A stretch of 64,000 bases of DNA, from contig NC_087384.1 in NCBI RefSeq assembly GCF_963675165.1, positions 6,131,182 to 6,195,181 of the forward strand, in the 5' to 3' direction. The position numbers were made by a program, and so were the translations under genes. This DNA is from Halichondria panicea. Lineage: Eukaryota; Porifera; Demospongiae; Suberitida; Halichondriidae. Shown here piece after piece: positions 30,858 to 42,800 of the stretch; within the stretch, counting starts at the first letter, position 1, and each line of letters starts with the position of its first letter. Below the pieces are notes generated by a model. The model had not been told where the DNA came from. It was given only the letters and a program-made list of their open reading frames with translations, and did no database searches.

Positions 30858-33800
30858 TCAGTCAATGCATATCGGTCCGACACTAGCTACTGAAGTTTGT
30901 TCATCTCCACAAGTGCTGGCATGCACCTCAATGGCATACTGCGGCAGCTTCACACCACACACAGGGCACTCCACATCCCTCACATTCATCACATCCCTCA
31001 CACTCGTCACATCCCTCACACTTGTCACAGCTTCCACACACTCCTCAACATCGCTGCCGTGGTAGCTTTCAGTTGCATCTGAGTCCACCTCTTCTGTGCC
31101 GGCTAGCTTTTTCTCAGTGTCCAATTGAACGCTTTCATCAGTCAACCGGTTTGGCTGTGATGCGTAGAAAATTATTGTCACATCATTGTCTATGAATAAA
31201 ATTACATGCAACCTCACTGATGCAATAACTCTGCAAATTTAGTAAAACAAAGAATCCCCTTTTAACCTCATTTCCAAGTTTAGCTATTGTGGGTAATTTC
31301 AAGATCTAGAATTTCGCATAATTGGCAAATTCATGGGAAATATAAATTTCAAAGAGACTGAACAACAGAGGAGGTATGACACAGTCACATGACCAGCCAA
31401 AATGATTATGAATCTCATTAACTTATGCATGAATATCATTCAAGACTGTGTACTTTGATAGTGGATTTGGTTTGGCGTGTATCTTTCAAGAAATAAACTT
31501 GACGTTTCTAAGATCAGGATGGTTCATTGCTGGGCTTATAATAGCTTTTCAACCAGTTTCAACCACCACTTAGATTTTGAGATATTATTGTTTTTAGTGT
31601 AATTCTGTTTTAGAGTGTTTAATAAGTATTCTGTGCCTGCATTCAGGCATTCAGGATAGGATCACTGCCAACATCTGAGCCTTGGTTGTTACAACAAATC
31701 TAATCTCTACTTGTAAAACTCTAGCTACTAGCCAGCAACAAATTCACTGAGTTTTATGCTCTAAACTTGTCTCTTTATGGCGCTTACTTGCCATGTGCAC
31801 CAGTTGAATGTCGTAATTGGAATGCATTTTTAATGACTTCTTTGTCTTTCTTGCCTTCAATCAAGAAATAGCAGCCACGTGAGCTTAACCGTGTGTTGTA
31901 CCTCCTCTGGCGTTTTCGTGATAACTATTTATGTATTGAATTCAGGAAAAGGTTACTCCTCGAAAATTACCTGCTATACAGTAATTGCAAAGCATTGACT
32001 AAGTAACTCACGGGTGTTGCCCTGACGAGAGAGTCACACTCCTTTATCAGTCGATCAATCTTCCTCCTCTTGCTAACCCATCCCCGAGGGGCCACTGACC
32101 GAGGGTGTTTCTTGCCACGCTTGCCCCACTTCCACTTGTCCTCTTCACTCTCATCTCCAATCTCTGATTCATCATCTGTATGTGCATATGGGGAAGGAGA
32201 ATAATAAAATAAATCAAACTTCTAGCAGCAATTAACAGAATGAAACTAAACGATAGAGGATTAGAACGCTATGATATGGCTTTGAAAATGGCTGTGGGGC
32301 ATGATCAGTGGGACTAAGATCACAGCAAAGTCAGTAAAAAAAGCCTGGAGTCTTCATATGAAAACAAATAGAGTTGTAGTGCGGATGCGTAATGGCGCGC
32401 ATCACACTACAGTCGCGTTTAACTGCCAACATGCAAGGTAAGTGTCTTAGCTTTCGCTCGCTTTATTCAAAAACGATTAAAATCTGCCACTATTAAATAC
32501 TTGTTGTGTGGAGGCTATCCAAGTACATTAAGAGGAGTATTCAATTGTAGCAGTTGTAGTGTTACGGTACAAAGACTACAAGTATGTCATACCACGTCAC
32601 TCTCAGACCGCATTCAAGTAAGGTGTAGTGGTTATAATTAGTTAAAAATGGTATCAGCACTAGGCTCTGGAAAATTATGCTCTTTTTTCTGCCTATTATG
32701 CTTTTGAGCACTGCCCCAAATTCAGCCTATTATGCTTGTCGAAAGAACCCATTATGCCCCACATTGACGTCCTTTTTTCAGCAGTATAGTAGATCGATAA
32801 TATCTTGTTGTATTGTACATTTGTAACATAACAGTAATAAACTGAAGATTCAACATAATCTTCTAGACGTGAAAGAGTCATTTAAAAGAGAAAAAACATG
32901 TTCAGCAACAGTAGAGGACCGTCGTATTTGTACCAAATTGACCAAATCCAAAATTTTAACCCTATTACGCCCCAATATGCCAGCATAATGACCTAACCTA
33001 TTATGCCCCAAATTATGCCGGCATAATTTGGGGCATAATAGGTTAGGTCATTATGCCGGCATAATTTGCCAGGGCCTAATCAGCACACACTTGTGGTTTG
33101 TACTTCCAGCCCACATTTAATTTTATTCATGGCTAATAGTTTACACAACTACAAGTATAGTGACATATTCAGTCCCAGAGGAGGTACGACAGGCGCGGTG
33201 CAGCTCAAGTAATTAGCCTTGATTACTCTCAGCAAAAACATACGAGTGGGTGTGGTCTATCTAACTTGGACTTCATTGCGCGTGCGCAAGCCGTGGTTAT
33301 AAAAAGCCAGGTTTGGTGCGTAGCAACAGAAATTGAATTTGTGCGAGCTGGACGAGCTGGAGAGGTGTGAGAGACACCAATTGACAGAAAAAGACAAGAA
33401 GACGGCTTCAAAACGACGAAAAACTACAGTAAAACTTAGTAGAGCTTGTGAAACGCTTGTTGAAGATACTGGAAAGAACAGACAAGTAAAAAGAACCTTG
33501 ACTGACTGCAACACTACAAGAAGAAGAATGAAGCTCTGTGTGAAGTAGAGGGGGGTATAGAGCAGACTGGACCGGCATGGAACCTTAAAAAACTCAATAG
33601 AAAGTGTCAAGCGATTGCTGAAGTGTTTTTGATGCTTCCTGGCCCCCCTGCCCATGCCCAACTGGAAAAAGCAATACAAAGCAACAGTGGACATGGAAAG
33701 AATGGATATTGACTGAACAAACTATTGCATTCTGTGTTTTTTATAATGTTTTTGTCATCTTCTTGTCACTTTCACTAAAAATTTCATTCCAACTTTTGAG

Positions 33801-36800
33801 AACTTCCTGCAAATTGTTTGTCACTTCCTGTAGAATTTCCTGTATAATATGCGTCCACTTCCTGTAGAATAAGTACCTTCTTGTAGATTATGCTTCCACG
33901 TAATCTACTGTTTTTAGCCAATTAAATCAATTACAGATGATGTAAGTATACTAGTTTACACAACTACAAGTATTAGTGACATATTTAGTCCTACATGTAG
34001 AATGGAATGTGTGTGGGAGTTGTATACTACTCTGCTATAAATGCAGCCACTAGAACCAGAACAGACAAACAAACCAAGACTACCATACCAACTGGAGCAC
34101 TAAAGTGCAAACCCTCGGCGGGCTGGTGACATGATTAAGAAACCAGAAGAGTGATAATTATAATGCTGTCTAGCATGCACAGCAACTCAGGAGCAATAAA
34201 ACAGACGCTAAGTTTTTAGTGGTACATAGTTATATGCACTGTGGATCACAGCAAAGAAGCTTGGAGTCTCAGAGAAGTATGGCTCCTGGAGTAGGACCTA
34301 GTAGTGTGCTACAGAGACAGCAAGCCAGACACAATTCTAGCTTTCTATATTAGCAACCCTTTTCCATTGTTCCTGGTACAGCTGTAAATTCGTACGTTGG
34401 GTGCCTCGAATAAAGGCAGTGTGTAGTTAGCTAGCTGCCAACGTGTAAGTTCAAGATTTTTAGCTTTTGCTCGCTTTTATTTGACAACGAAGCTTTAACA
34501 TCAAAATGTGCTAAATTTAAAACTACTACCTTGTTGTGTTGAGGCTATCCATGGCATAAACACAGTGCTATCGCATCCAGGTGAGTAGACTCAGAATACA
34601 CAGACAGACAGACAGACTGAATGACCCATGACCCGATCCTTACACTGCATTATGATAATGACCTATACAGCTGTTTGCATAGACCTTGCAAAATACTAAA
34701 TCCTTATCATTATCACAAACCACCATACAATGTTGCTATGCTAACAGCATGTAGCCTGAGCAATGATGGCTTCCAGAACTTGTATGAATGTACTGTACTT
34801 TTTGAAGTCTAACATTTTCACAAAAATGGATAATCTGCGAGATCCTCGAAAATTACCAGCTATAAGGTGGTATCAATGGTAGATGCTCTTATCTACTCTT
34901 GGTGGTATGGAAACTCACATACAAATTATGGTGAGGATTTGAAGTGGAGAATGGGCTGGGACTATAGCTTGCATATACCAGCAGATATACCTGTATAGCT
35001 ACTAATCTGTCCACTGCATGTATGGAAAGCAGTGTGAAGGCTGAACAGTATGCAAGTCTCAGCATAAAGTGTTAATTGGTAGATCCACTGTTCTATGAGT
35101 TCCCATAGTCTAGCATAGCAACATTGTATGGTGGTTTGTGGTAATGCAGTTGAATGATTTAGTATTTTGCAACAGAGGAGGTCGGACATCACTTGAACTT
35201 TCACTAATTATAACCTTTTAATGACATTCCAGGCCAAATTGCTTTTCGTTTTTGCTGACTCAGCAGTAGCGTCTACTGTACTTCTGCTAGTCTCTATTTT
35301 AGCCGCCCTCTAAAAGTTGGGCGGCCTAATCACGAGTCTATATTATAGAGGGCGACTGATTCATGAAACAATATTTCTGCACGGTTTCTGTCGCTGAATC
35401 TGTTGACAGCTAGTTGTGTTTGGTGTCTATGATGGTTACTGGACCTAACCTTATCAGCACATAATACCCATACTAGCTAGATCCGCCTAGATCTAGTCAT
35501 GTTCTACTGCTGAGTCAGCAAAATGAAAAGCAATTTGGCCTGGAATGTCATTAAAAGGTCATAATTAGTGAAAGTTTTGCAAGGTCTGTGCAAACAGCTG
35601 TAATGTAAGTGCTAACAAAAAAAAATCCCCTGAGACATTCCCCTGGATTATTGTCAGCACTTTTAGATCTACTCTATAAAAGTCTAAACATCAGTAATTA
35701 TAACACTCATCAGAGTGCACTCTGACTGTAAACTTTTCCCCGGAAACAAGGTGGCATTAAATCAAGCTCTTATCAACGTAGCATGGCAAGCTATAACATT
35801 GCTCGTAGCATTGCACAGAACTTGGATCTCTTTGACAAGTATACTTGCCCTCACTGCCACCATCTCTGCAAGGATGCTGTACAGTCAGTGTGTGGTCACT
35901 GGCTGTGTGAGAGCTGTGCAGATGAGCTAATGGAAACTAGGTGAGTTGCAAACTATTGACTGTAATCGTAAAATGCATGTGTATAGAAAGATTCTCAACG
36001 TACTACAGCTACGCCTTCTTATATATGTGTACGTATAACTATAAAACACTAAAGCTATTGCACAGCTACATTATAGGTACAACCAGTTGTTCACATGTTA
36101 TATATCTGTTACAAGTTACAAGTTAATATTATCATTATTCTACAGTTCCCCCAAGTGCCCACAACCTGACTGCCAAGAAAATCTCAAATCAGATGGAGAC
36201 CAGTGCTTCCCTGATCGGTTTGTGAGGAAAGAGATTGCAAAGATGATGGTCATCTGCCCCTACAAAGGCAACGGTTGCCAATGGGAGGACAAGACAGCTG
36301 TTTTGGAGGCTCATCTGAAGACATGTACATTCGCCTCTGATGTGACGTGTCCACTAGCTCCACTAGGATGCCAACACAGCCAAACTGTAAGTATAGTCTA
36401 TATACTACTGGATGCATGCATGCATGTATAGTCTAGTATAAAGTATAGGCATAACAGCTAAGATGTTGCAGAGGATTGCAAACTCTTGCAACACACTATA
36501 GCATAAAATATTATAGTAACTACTAAGGCTTTCAATTACGTTGCAATCCTTCTACACTTGCTTCACTATACATATATTAATTGTTCACAGGGAACGAAAG
36601 AAGAAATACAAAAGCACATTGCTGAGTGTGGACCGGAACATCTACAGCTAATAGCTGCTATTTTGAGTCTCTTACGCCCACTATTACCGTCAGCCATCAG
36701 CTCCGAGAGTGCTAGCGTGGTCGAGAGAGACGGAGTCCTTACTAGCAAAGGAAGCAAAACGAAACGCTTAGCACTAAAACACGATGACTATGGCTACCAA

Positions 36801-39667
36801 AGCAGAAGGATCTATAGCGACGAGGCAAGTACAGCTGCTTTCGCTAGTGAGCTAGACACAAAACTGGCCACACAAATGAGAAAAAAAGATGAAGAAATCG
36901 ATACACTCGTAAAAAAAGTGAGTAGTTTAGAGAGAGCAATGAAATCAAAGCAAGCCGAGTACGAGGATAGAGACTTTCGATTATCACTGATAGAAAATAG
37001 TTCCCACGATGGTAACATGATCTGGAAGATCCCGCAGTTCAGTCAGAGAATGGCCGACGCACAATCAGGAAAATATACATCAATTTTTAGTCTTCCGTTT
37101 CACACAGGGAAGTACGGCTACAAGATGTGCCTCAGGCTATACATCCTAGGAGACGGTATCGGAAAGAACACGCACATGTCGCTCTTCTTTGTAATAATGA
37201 AGGGAGAGTTTGATAATATTCTGCAATGGCCTTTCACATCCAAGGTGATGTTCAAGCTGATCAATCAGACAGGAAATAGGGACATCATAGACAACTTTAA
37301 ACCTGACCCCATGAGCAGCTCTTTCCAAAAGCCAAAGTCTGACATGAACATTGCGAGTGGTTGTCCACGTTTTGTATCTCACACTGAACTAAAGAGTGGT
37401 GGATTTATAGTAGATGACACTCTGTTTATCCAATCCACAGTGGATTGTACTAACTTGTAACTAGGAGCGATAACTGATTATCTAGGAAACAATCAATATC
37501 TATGTCCATCTTTTCCTGCATATTATACTAAACTTTTACTATTTGTCTATTGTTAATTTTTTTTAATGTTAAATTTTCTGCTTTCAAGCTAACATGACTT
37601 AATCTCATTAGTTCATGGGAAGTTCGTACTATGTACCAGGGAATGCCCATAGCTATAGAAAATTTGTCATCGATACTATGAGATCAGAGGAGGTATACCT
37701 CGATTAGGCTTGGTCACGTGCAAAATTCAATTATTGTATGTGACTAATTAACGCCTAATCGAGGTACTCGTGTCAGACCTCCTCTGCTGTACGATGGCCC
37801 TGAGGTACACACATAGTAGGCTCGGGCTACGCTATACATCAATGTCAATTCCAATTCCCTAAGGCAATTCAACTAGGCTACGTCAATTCAACTAAGGCTA
37901 GGTCAGTTCGAGGGTATGGCACTTCGCTTTAGAGTACGTACGAGGCATTTCTTTTTGTAAAAGCTATGTCAATTCATAATTATGACTCTCAAATTCCCAG
38001 CTCAAATAACAGAAAGTAATTTTTGTCAATATCACATACACAATGTACAGTAGGTGCCTATACAGTTAATGGTTTGTCAACGAGCCTGACCGTACAGGGA
38101 TTTTATAAACTGTTTGACACAACAATCCCTGAGTGCCAATTATTATGCAAACTCATGCAGCTACTGAATATCATTAAAAATGACACGTTTTGTAGAATCA
38201 TTGCATCATGTGGATTTCCAAATATTTGCTTATCCAGATTCTGCAAAACCCTGTGAGTACGTTTAATCATGTACTCACCAAACGCTGATAGGGCGCCCAC
38301 ATAAGGAAGCTTCTTTCCCTCTGTCTCTTTGAAGCTCTCAGCAAAGTCCACTTTAACTTCGGCTTTAGGTAGATCCTTTTTAAGTAGCCGTGTCCGTTGG
38401 TAAGTGGGGTCAAACCTCAATTTGTTCGAATATTTCTCTTTTTCTGAGCTGATACGATTGAGAATAGAGTTCTTTTCTTGTCGATCTTCATTTTTAGCCG
38501 TCTTCCCTTGGACACAGTTTTTAAACAATCGTGATTGTCTCTCAATTCCAGCGAATTCATAGTCCTCTTCTTGATCACCTGTTGTTCGTGGTGGTCTCTT
38601 TGGGGTGCCAGCTTTAGACTTTTGAGCATGCTCAACGGAAGATAGGGACTGTCTTGAATTCGGTAGAGAGGGTAGGCGATGTCGTGAGCTGGGCGTCACG
38701 GGTGTGAGTGGTGTGGGGGTGGAGGTGAGTGTGTGACTTGAGTGCTTGAGGGGGGTCTGTGTGGAGGGGGTGTCGTTATGAAAGGCTACAAACTGCAATC
38801 CAAATTGCTCTGTAATGTTATATTTTTGACAAGTTTGAATTTTGACGAGGCTCCATTTATTGTCCATAGCCATACGAGACAATTTCTCTCGTCCACATCT
38901 GAGGGTGGTCGTCTTGCCACGCCCACTCCGAGAGTCCACTATAGACATAAGCATGGAGGAGGGTAGGAGGGTGGTGTAGTCGTCAGGTGATCCGTCACTG
39001 TTACTAACCGACACCTCCACAAATGCTGAACCAAAGTTACCTGTATGTGTGTGGGCATACATATTCACGATTATCAATTTTTACCACTGCTCAGCATCAT
39101 GCCTCAGCACGCCTCGGGGTGTGGTATTTAATAAAACCATATTAGAATGTTATAATGTGCTAACACAGACCAATTCTGAGGATTCACATGCATTCTACGC
39201 AACAATACTGCACAAATAAAATGCATGGACAGCAATGCAGGGACAGCAATGCAGTATTTGATTATTAGAAATTTTAACACTATGTTATAGAGAACCACCA
39301 AATGTCAATATTAATGATGAAACAACACACACATTGATTATGGAATTACCTATCTCTATGGAGGTGATCTTGGATCGTTTTGCCAGTTCCAGTACGACCT
39401 CTGACCTCCGAGACTTGTTGTTGTGGGCACTCAACCATTTCTTTCCTGTAGAGCTGTTTACGCTCAACAAGTTAGCGGCCGGATTCAGTGGATCCTAACG
39501 TGCAAATATAATATTGCAAATATGCAAATATACATACTGGGTAGTCATTACTCATTGCTAATGGTATAATGTGGTTCAATAACCCCGAGTGAATAGTATC
39601 AATCAATCGTAATTATTCGTACCTCTGATGATACTGATACGACACGCTTGAGAGGAATAGGAGCCAT
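30858..39667 (-). CDS. XRCC1 N-terminal domain protein with C-terminal UBZ4 zinc finger (470 aa)
   Basis: Exons in transcript order: 39667-39623, 39494-39350, 39040-38279, 32175-32012, 31154-30858. Residues 1 to about 170 match the XRCC1 N-terminal beta-sandwich (MAPIPLKRVVSVSSE; KKWLSAHNNKS; NFGSAFVEVSVSNSDG; SRSGRGKTTTLRCG; QFGLQFVAFH), which in XRCC1 binds nicked DNA and polymerase beta. A Ser/Thr/Pro-rich and basic middle follows, then a K/R-rich exon 4. Residues 435-453 form C-P-V-C-x11-H-x3-C, exactly the Rad18-type UBZ4 ubiquitin-binding pattern. No BRCT domain is seen. A DNA-break factor recognising ubiquitin is inferred. The link across the 6.1-kb third intron rests on matching phase 1 and on duplicate units with the same exon order. 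TRAF C is nested in that intron. Confidence 0.75.
31366..31915. mobile_element. About 550-bp element with CAGAGGAGGT ends
   Basis: The left end cagaggaggtatgacac and right end gtgttgtacctcctctg are inverted repeats of the same terminus seen in the 100-bp elements at 37685 and 44346. It lies in an intron of the XRCC1-UBZ gene. No coding content. Confidence 0.5.
32176..32654. other. Intron sequence with dispersed repeat
   Basis: The stretch around 32330-32530 is related to 34230-34560 (shared TTGCTCGCTTTTATT- and TTGTTGTGTGGAGGCTATCC-like blocks). No gene seen. Confidence 0.5.
32655..33080. repeat. ATTATGCC repeat block with an 88-bp near-perfect palindrome
   Basis: The block contains many TTATGCC/GGCATAA motifs. 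Around the axis 33019/33020 a perfect palindrome of 74 bp (32983-33056) extends to 88 bp (32976-33063) with one mismatch. Related to the element family at 26633 and 29812. Confidence 0.85.
33081..34685. other. Large-intron sequence with gene-like remnants, no supported gene
   Basis: A plus-strand lysine/arginine-rich open stretch at 33333-33548 and a following frame to 33712 lack an ATG and splice context. A direct repeat CACTTCCTGTAGAAT occurs at 33820-33880. Another AGAGGAGGT terminus lies at 33178. Confidence 0.4.
34686..35171. repeat. Inverted repeat with about 66-bp arms
   Basis: 34686-34750 and 35103-35171 are reverse complements with few mismatches (CACAAACCACCATACAATGT and its complement). 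The outer flank GCTGTTTGCA-AGACCTTGCAAAA recurs inverted at 35575-35600, so several foldbacks are nested. Confidence 0.7.
35197..35576. mobile_element. About 380-bp foldback element with arms near 70 bp
   Basis: Left arm 35197-35270 (CATTCCAGGCCAAATTGCTT, then GCTGACTCAGCAGTAG) and right arm about 35506-35576 are reverse complements. The centre includes the short GCCGCCC/GGGCGGC stem near 35303-35327. Non-coding. Confidence 0.75.
35783..37460 (+). CDS. TRAF-like protein C: RING, TRAF zinc finger, coiled coil, MATH (422 aa)
   Basis: Exons are 35783-35940, 36146-36386 and 36591-37460, with the same phases and first two exon lengths as copies A and B. Start MASYNIARS; RING ligands CPHC, CGHWLCESC, CPQPDC; zf-TRAF CPYKGNGC to HIAEC; MATH from about residue 270. 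Compared with B it lacks seven residues before the coiled coil (SVTEKVK region). The whole gene lies on the opposite strand inside the 6.1-kb intron between exons 3 and 4 of the XRCC1-UBZ gene. No disabling change is seen. Confidence 0.9.
37685..37786. mobile_element. About 100-bp MITE, CAGAGGAGGT ends
   Basis: Terminal inverted repeats of about 30 bp (AGAGGAGGT, CTCGATTAGGC and complements). Same family as 44346-44450. The remaining spacer 37461-38278 shows no gene. Confidence 0.75.
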
Positions 39668-39867
39668 GGTGATCACCAACAGTAGGACCAGGGTTGTGTG
39701 TACTTTAATATATATCTGGCTGAGTGGTGAGCAACAGCAATGGACCACCTTCCTTCCTCGATCTAAAAAGTCCACATGGGTGGTGTGGGAACGCCCACAT
39801 TATGCCTTATAGCCTCGATTAATTTTGAGCGGCCTGGATTGGAGGCTACCCACCACGTGGCCATGCA
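39668..39867. promoter_or_regulatory. 200-bp divergent promoter, XRCC1-UBZ (-) / PNLDC1-like (+)
   Basis: The two start codons face away from each other with only 200 bp between them. This is short enough that regulatory sequence is probably shared. A TTTAATATATAT stretch near 39702 is the only TATA-like motif. Confidence 0.55.
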
Positions 39868-42800
39868 ATGGAGGTGACCAGAAGCAACTTTCAAGCTACT
39901 CTACCACACGTTGCAGACTGTATTAGCAAGAGTGACTTCATTGGTGAGTTAGCCTTTTTTAAACTCACCTTAACTTAAGGTATAGCTGTAAAGTCATAAA
40001 TGAGTGTCTAAGCTCGTTGAGAGCAGCTGGAAGTTAGATTCCATAAACTTACGATTTATTTTGTTTTCACAGCGATTGATACTGAATTCACTGGTCTGCA
40101 TGCTCATAAAGATGATGGACCAAGGTGGGAACAATTAGTTCCTGTACTGAGTAATGGCTATCAGTATGTCTCTTCCGTAGCTTCTTTGATTCCATGGAGG
40201 AACGATACCAGAAGCTGAAGAGGTTCGGTAAAGCATTCACCATTTGTCAATTTGGTGAGTATCATCACTTCATGATCATTCTACTCATTTACTGATTCAC
40301 TTCTTCGTAGGATTGTCTGCTTTCAGAAAAGACCCCAAAGCAAACAAGTACGTGTAATGTGTTTACACGGTGTATAGGTGCTTGTATTGTGTTCACACTC
40401 TAGCTCTGTGTGTGTGTGCAGGTATGTGGCTCACACTTTCAACTTCTATCTGTGCCCAAGACCGTGCGGAGATGAACTGACTCATTTCACTCTTCAGGTT
40501 TGTCTCTTATCCACACTAATTGGTACCATTATATACATACCCTATTGTACACACTAATTAATACCATTATTTGATACCATTACACATACCCTACTGATTG
40601 ATTCCATTATACACATACCCTATTGTACACACTATTTGATACCATTATACACATACCCTACTGTACACACTTTATTCAGGCATCCAATGTTGCATTCCTT
40701 TGTGAACACAAGTTCAACTTCAACAAGGTATTTTTGCTATTTTCGCAATGTCACTTCTAAGCTGTTCCTGTCACCTCAGATGATGCATCAGGGAATTGGC
40801 CACCTAAACAGTCAGCAGGTAAACTACACTCACACTCTGTACTCTGTACTTTGTACTCTGTACGATATCCACTCGTTCACATATAGGTGGAGTCTGTACG
40901 GTCAGCTGTTAGTGAAAGGTGAGTGTGTGTTTCTGAAATGCCAGTATACTATAACGTCTGTTTTATTCACTAGTGAATTGGAGGAAGCTATAGGATTTAG
41001 CAAAGTGTTTCAACTGCTGGTAGACGGAAAGAAAGTGAGTTAGTTAACTCATATTTTTAGTCCGATATTTCAAGTCTTTCTTCTGTTACCATAGCCACTG
41101 ATGGGGCACAACATGTTAAACGATCTAGCCCTAATGTACGAGAAGTTCCACGGCCCTCTACCAGGTAACAACCCTCTCACACCCACTCACCCTTCTTACT
41201 TTGATGGATGTGTTCAAACTCACAGAACATTATGATGATTTCAAGCAGGGAATTCATAATTTGTTCCCAGTTGTCATAGACACCAAGAACCTTTGCTTTG
41301 CACTACGGAAGGTACAGCAACATGTACATTATTAGTGAGAGTGAGAGTGCTGTTTGAATTCGTATAATTATAAGCTAATTATTTGATAGAGACTCTATGG
41401 AACAAAGTTGATTGAGTTTACTAGTCTGATGGATCTGTACGAAGCCCTGGGAAGGTGAGATATTAATAATTAATTTTGGAAAGTGAGAGTCGCCAAACTT
41501 TTGAATAGCTTGATAGTCAGTCAGTCCCATAAATTGTAGCAGCTAATTAGGAAGCTTAATAACTGTTACAATAGCGTTTCAGTGCTCTAGAGCTATCAGC
41601 CTATCACCCAGTGTCTACTGTAATTATCGTACTTATTGCAGTCAGAGGGGTACCTACTACGCTCTGTGCTCCCCTGAGATTGTGTTGGCCGAGGAAGCAC
41701 AAGTGTACAGTGAGTCAGCTGTTCTGTGGTGACCCCCCCTGGTGTTAGGACGTACGGCATGTATGCAGGTTCTACCAAGGCCCCCCACGAAGCTGGGTTC
41801 GATGCATACTGTGTGGGATACGGTAAGGGAAGTGCTCCTATGAGAGATGGATATTCTATTAATATCTATATTCTTCGATCGGTATTTCATTTTAGTTTTC
41901 CTGCGACTGACACATTTGGCTGCAATGAAAGGTGTAGAGTAAGTTACCACACTATCACTTGTAACTCTTACACCCACCACACACTCACAGGAGCTCTCAC
42001 GCCCACCACACACCCACCACACACTCACAGGAGCTCTCACGCCCACCACACACACACACGCACACACACAGGAGCTCTCACGCCCACCCAGTTCACCTGA
42101 GGCAGTATTTCAGACTGGTGGGGCCATTCACAAACAAAGTGAATCTCATCAGGGGACCCATCAATTGCATCGTGAGTACACCATTCCTTGTATCGCTATA
42201 GCTACTATCCAGAGGAGGTACAACAAAATTCAATTAACATGCATCAAAATGCAATGTCTGCACGTTGACTCAGCAGTACGTATTGAAATTCCATTGTATA
42301 ACACACATAATGTTATCAATGATGTTATGGATGTTATCATATCCCTGGCTACTATATCTGCCAGTAATTCCCCAGTGATTCCCCCATAAAGAATGTTGTA
42401 GATTGTACAACACGTGTGGCGTGTACTAGGAGGAATAATCATTATCCTAATTTGTATACATTTTCAGTTTACGTTTACTGGTATACTTTCTTTATAACCT
42501 CTCTCCCCAGGACTTGGGAGGCCCAGACCCCGCCCCCTTTCGCTCCCAGTGTCTGAGTATAACTCGTAAGGATGGCCAACCACTCACAGTGGATATGGTG
42601 AGTGGGTGGAGGGGGTGGGTCTAGTGACATTTGTTCATATCGCTATTTCTATTTTAGTTACACAGTGAGTTGGAGTACGGGTCCATGGATATTCGATTTC
42701 CCACGGATACCACAGCTCATGTGATCCTCTCCACGCAGAGAAGGTACGGTTAGTATATGCTAATAAGCCGACAGTAGTGTTTTTTATTAGTCACTCTATA

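Noticed and set aside
33257..33694. Minus-strand 145-codon frame and plus-strand basic frame 33333-33548
   Set aside because: Neither shows family motifs; the plus-strand one lacks ATG. It may be a remnant of some gene, but not supportable as a CDS.
39863..39880. ATG at 39863 as PNLDC1 start
   Set aside because: It reads four codons and hits TGA. The ATG at 39868 gives the conserved N-terminus.
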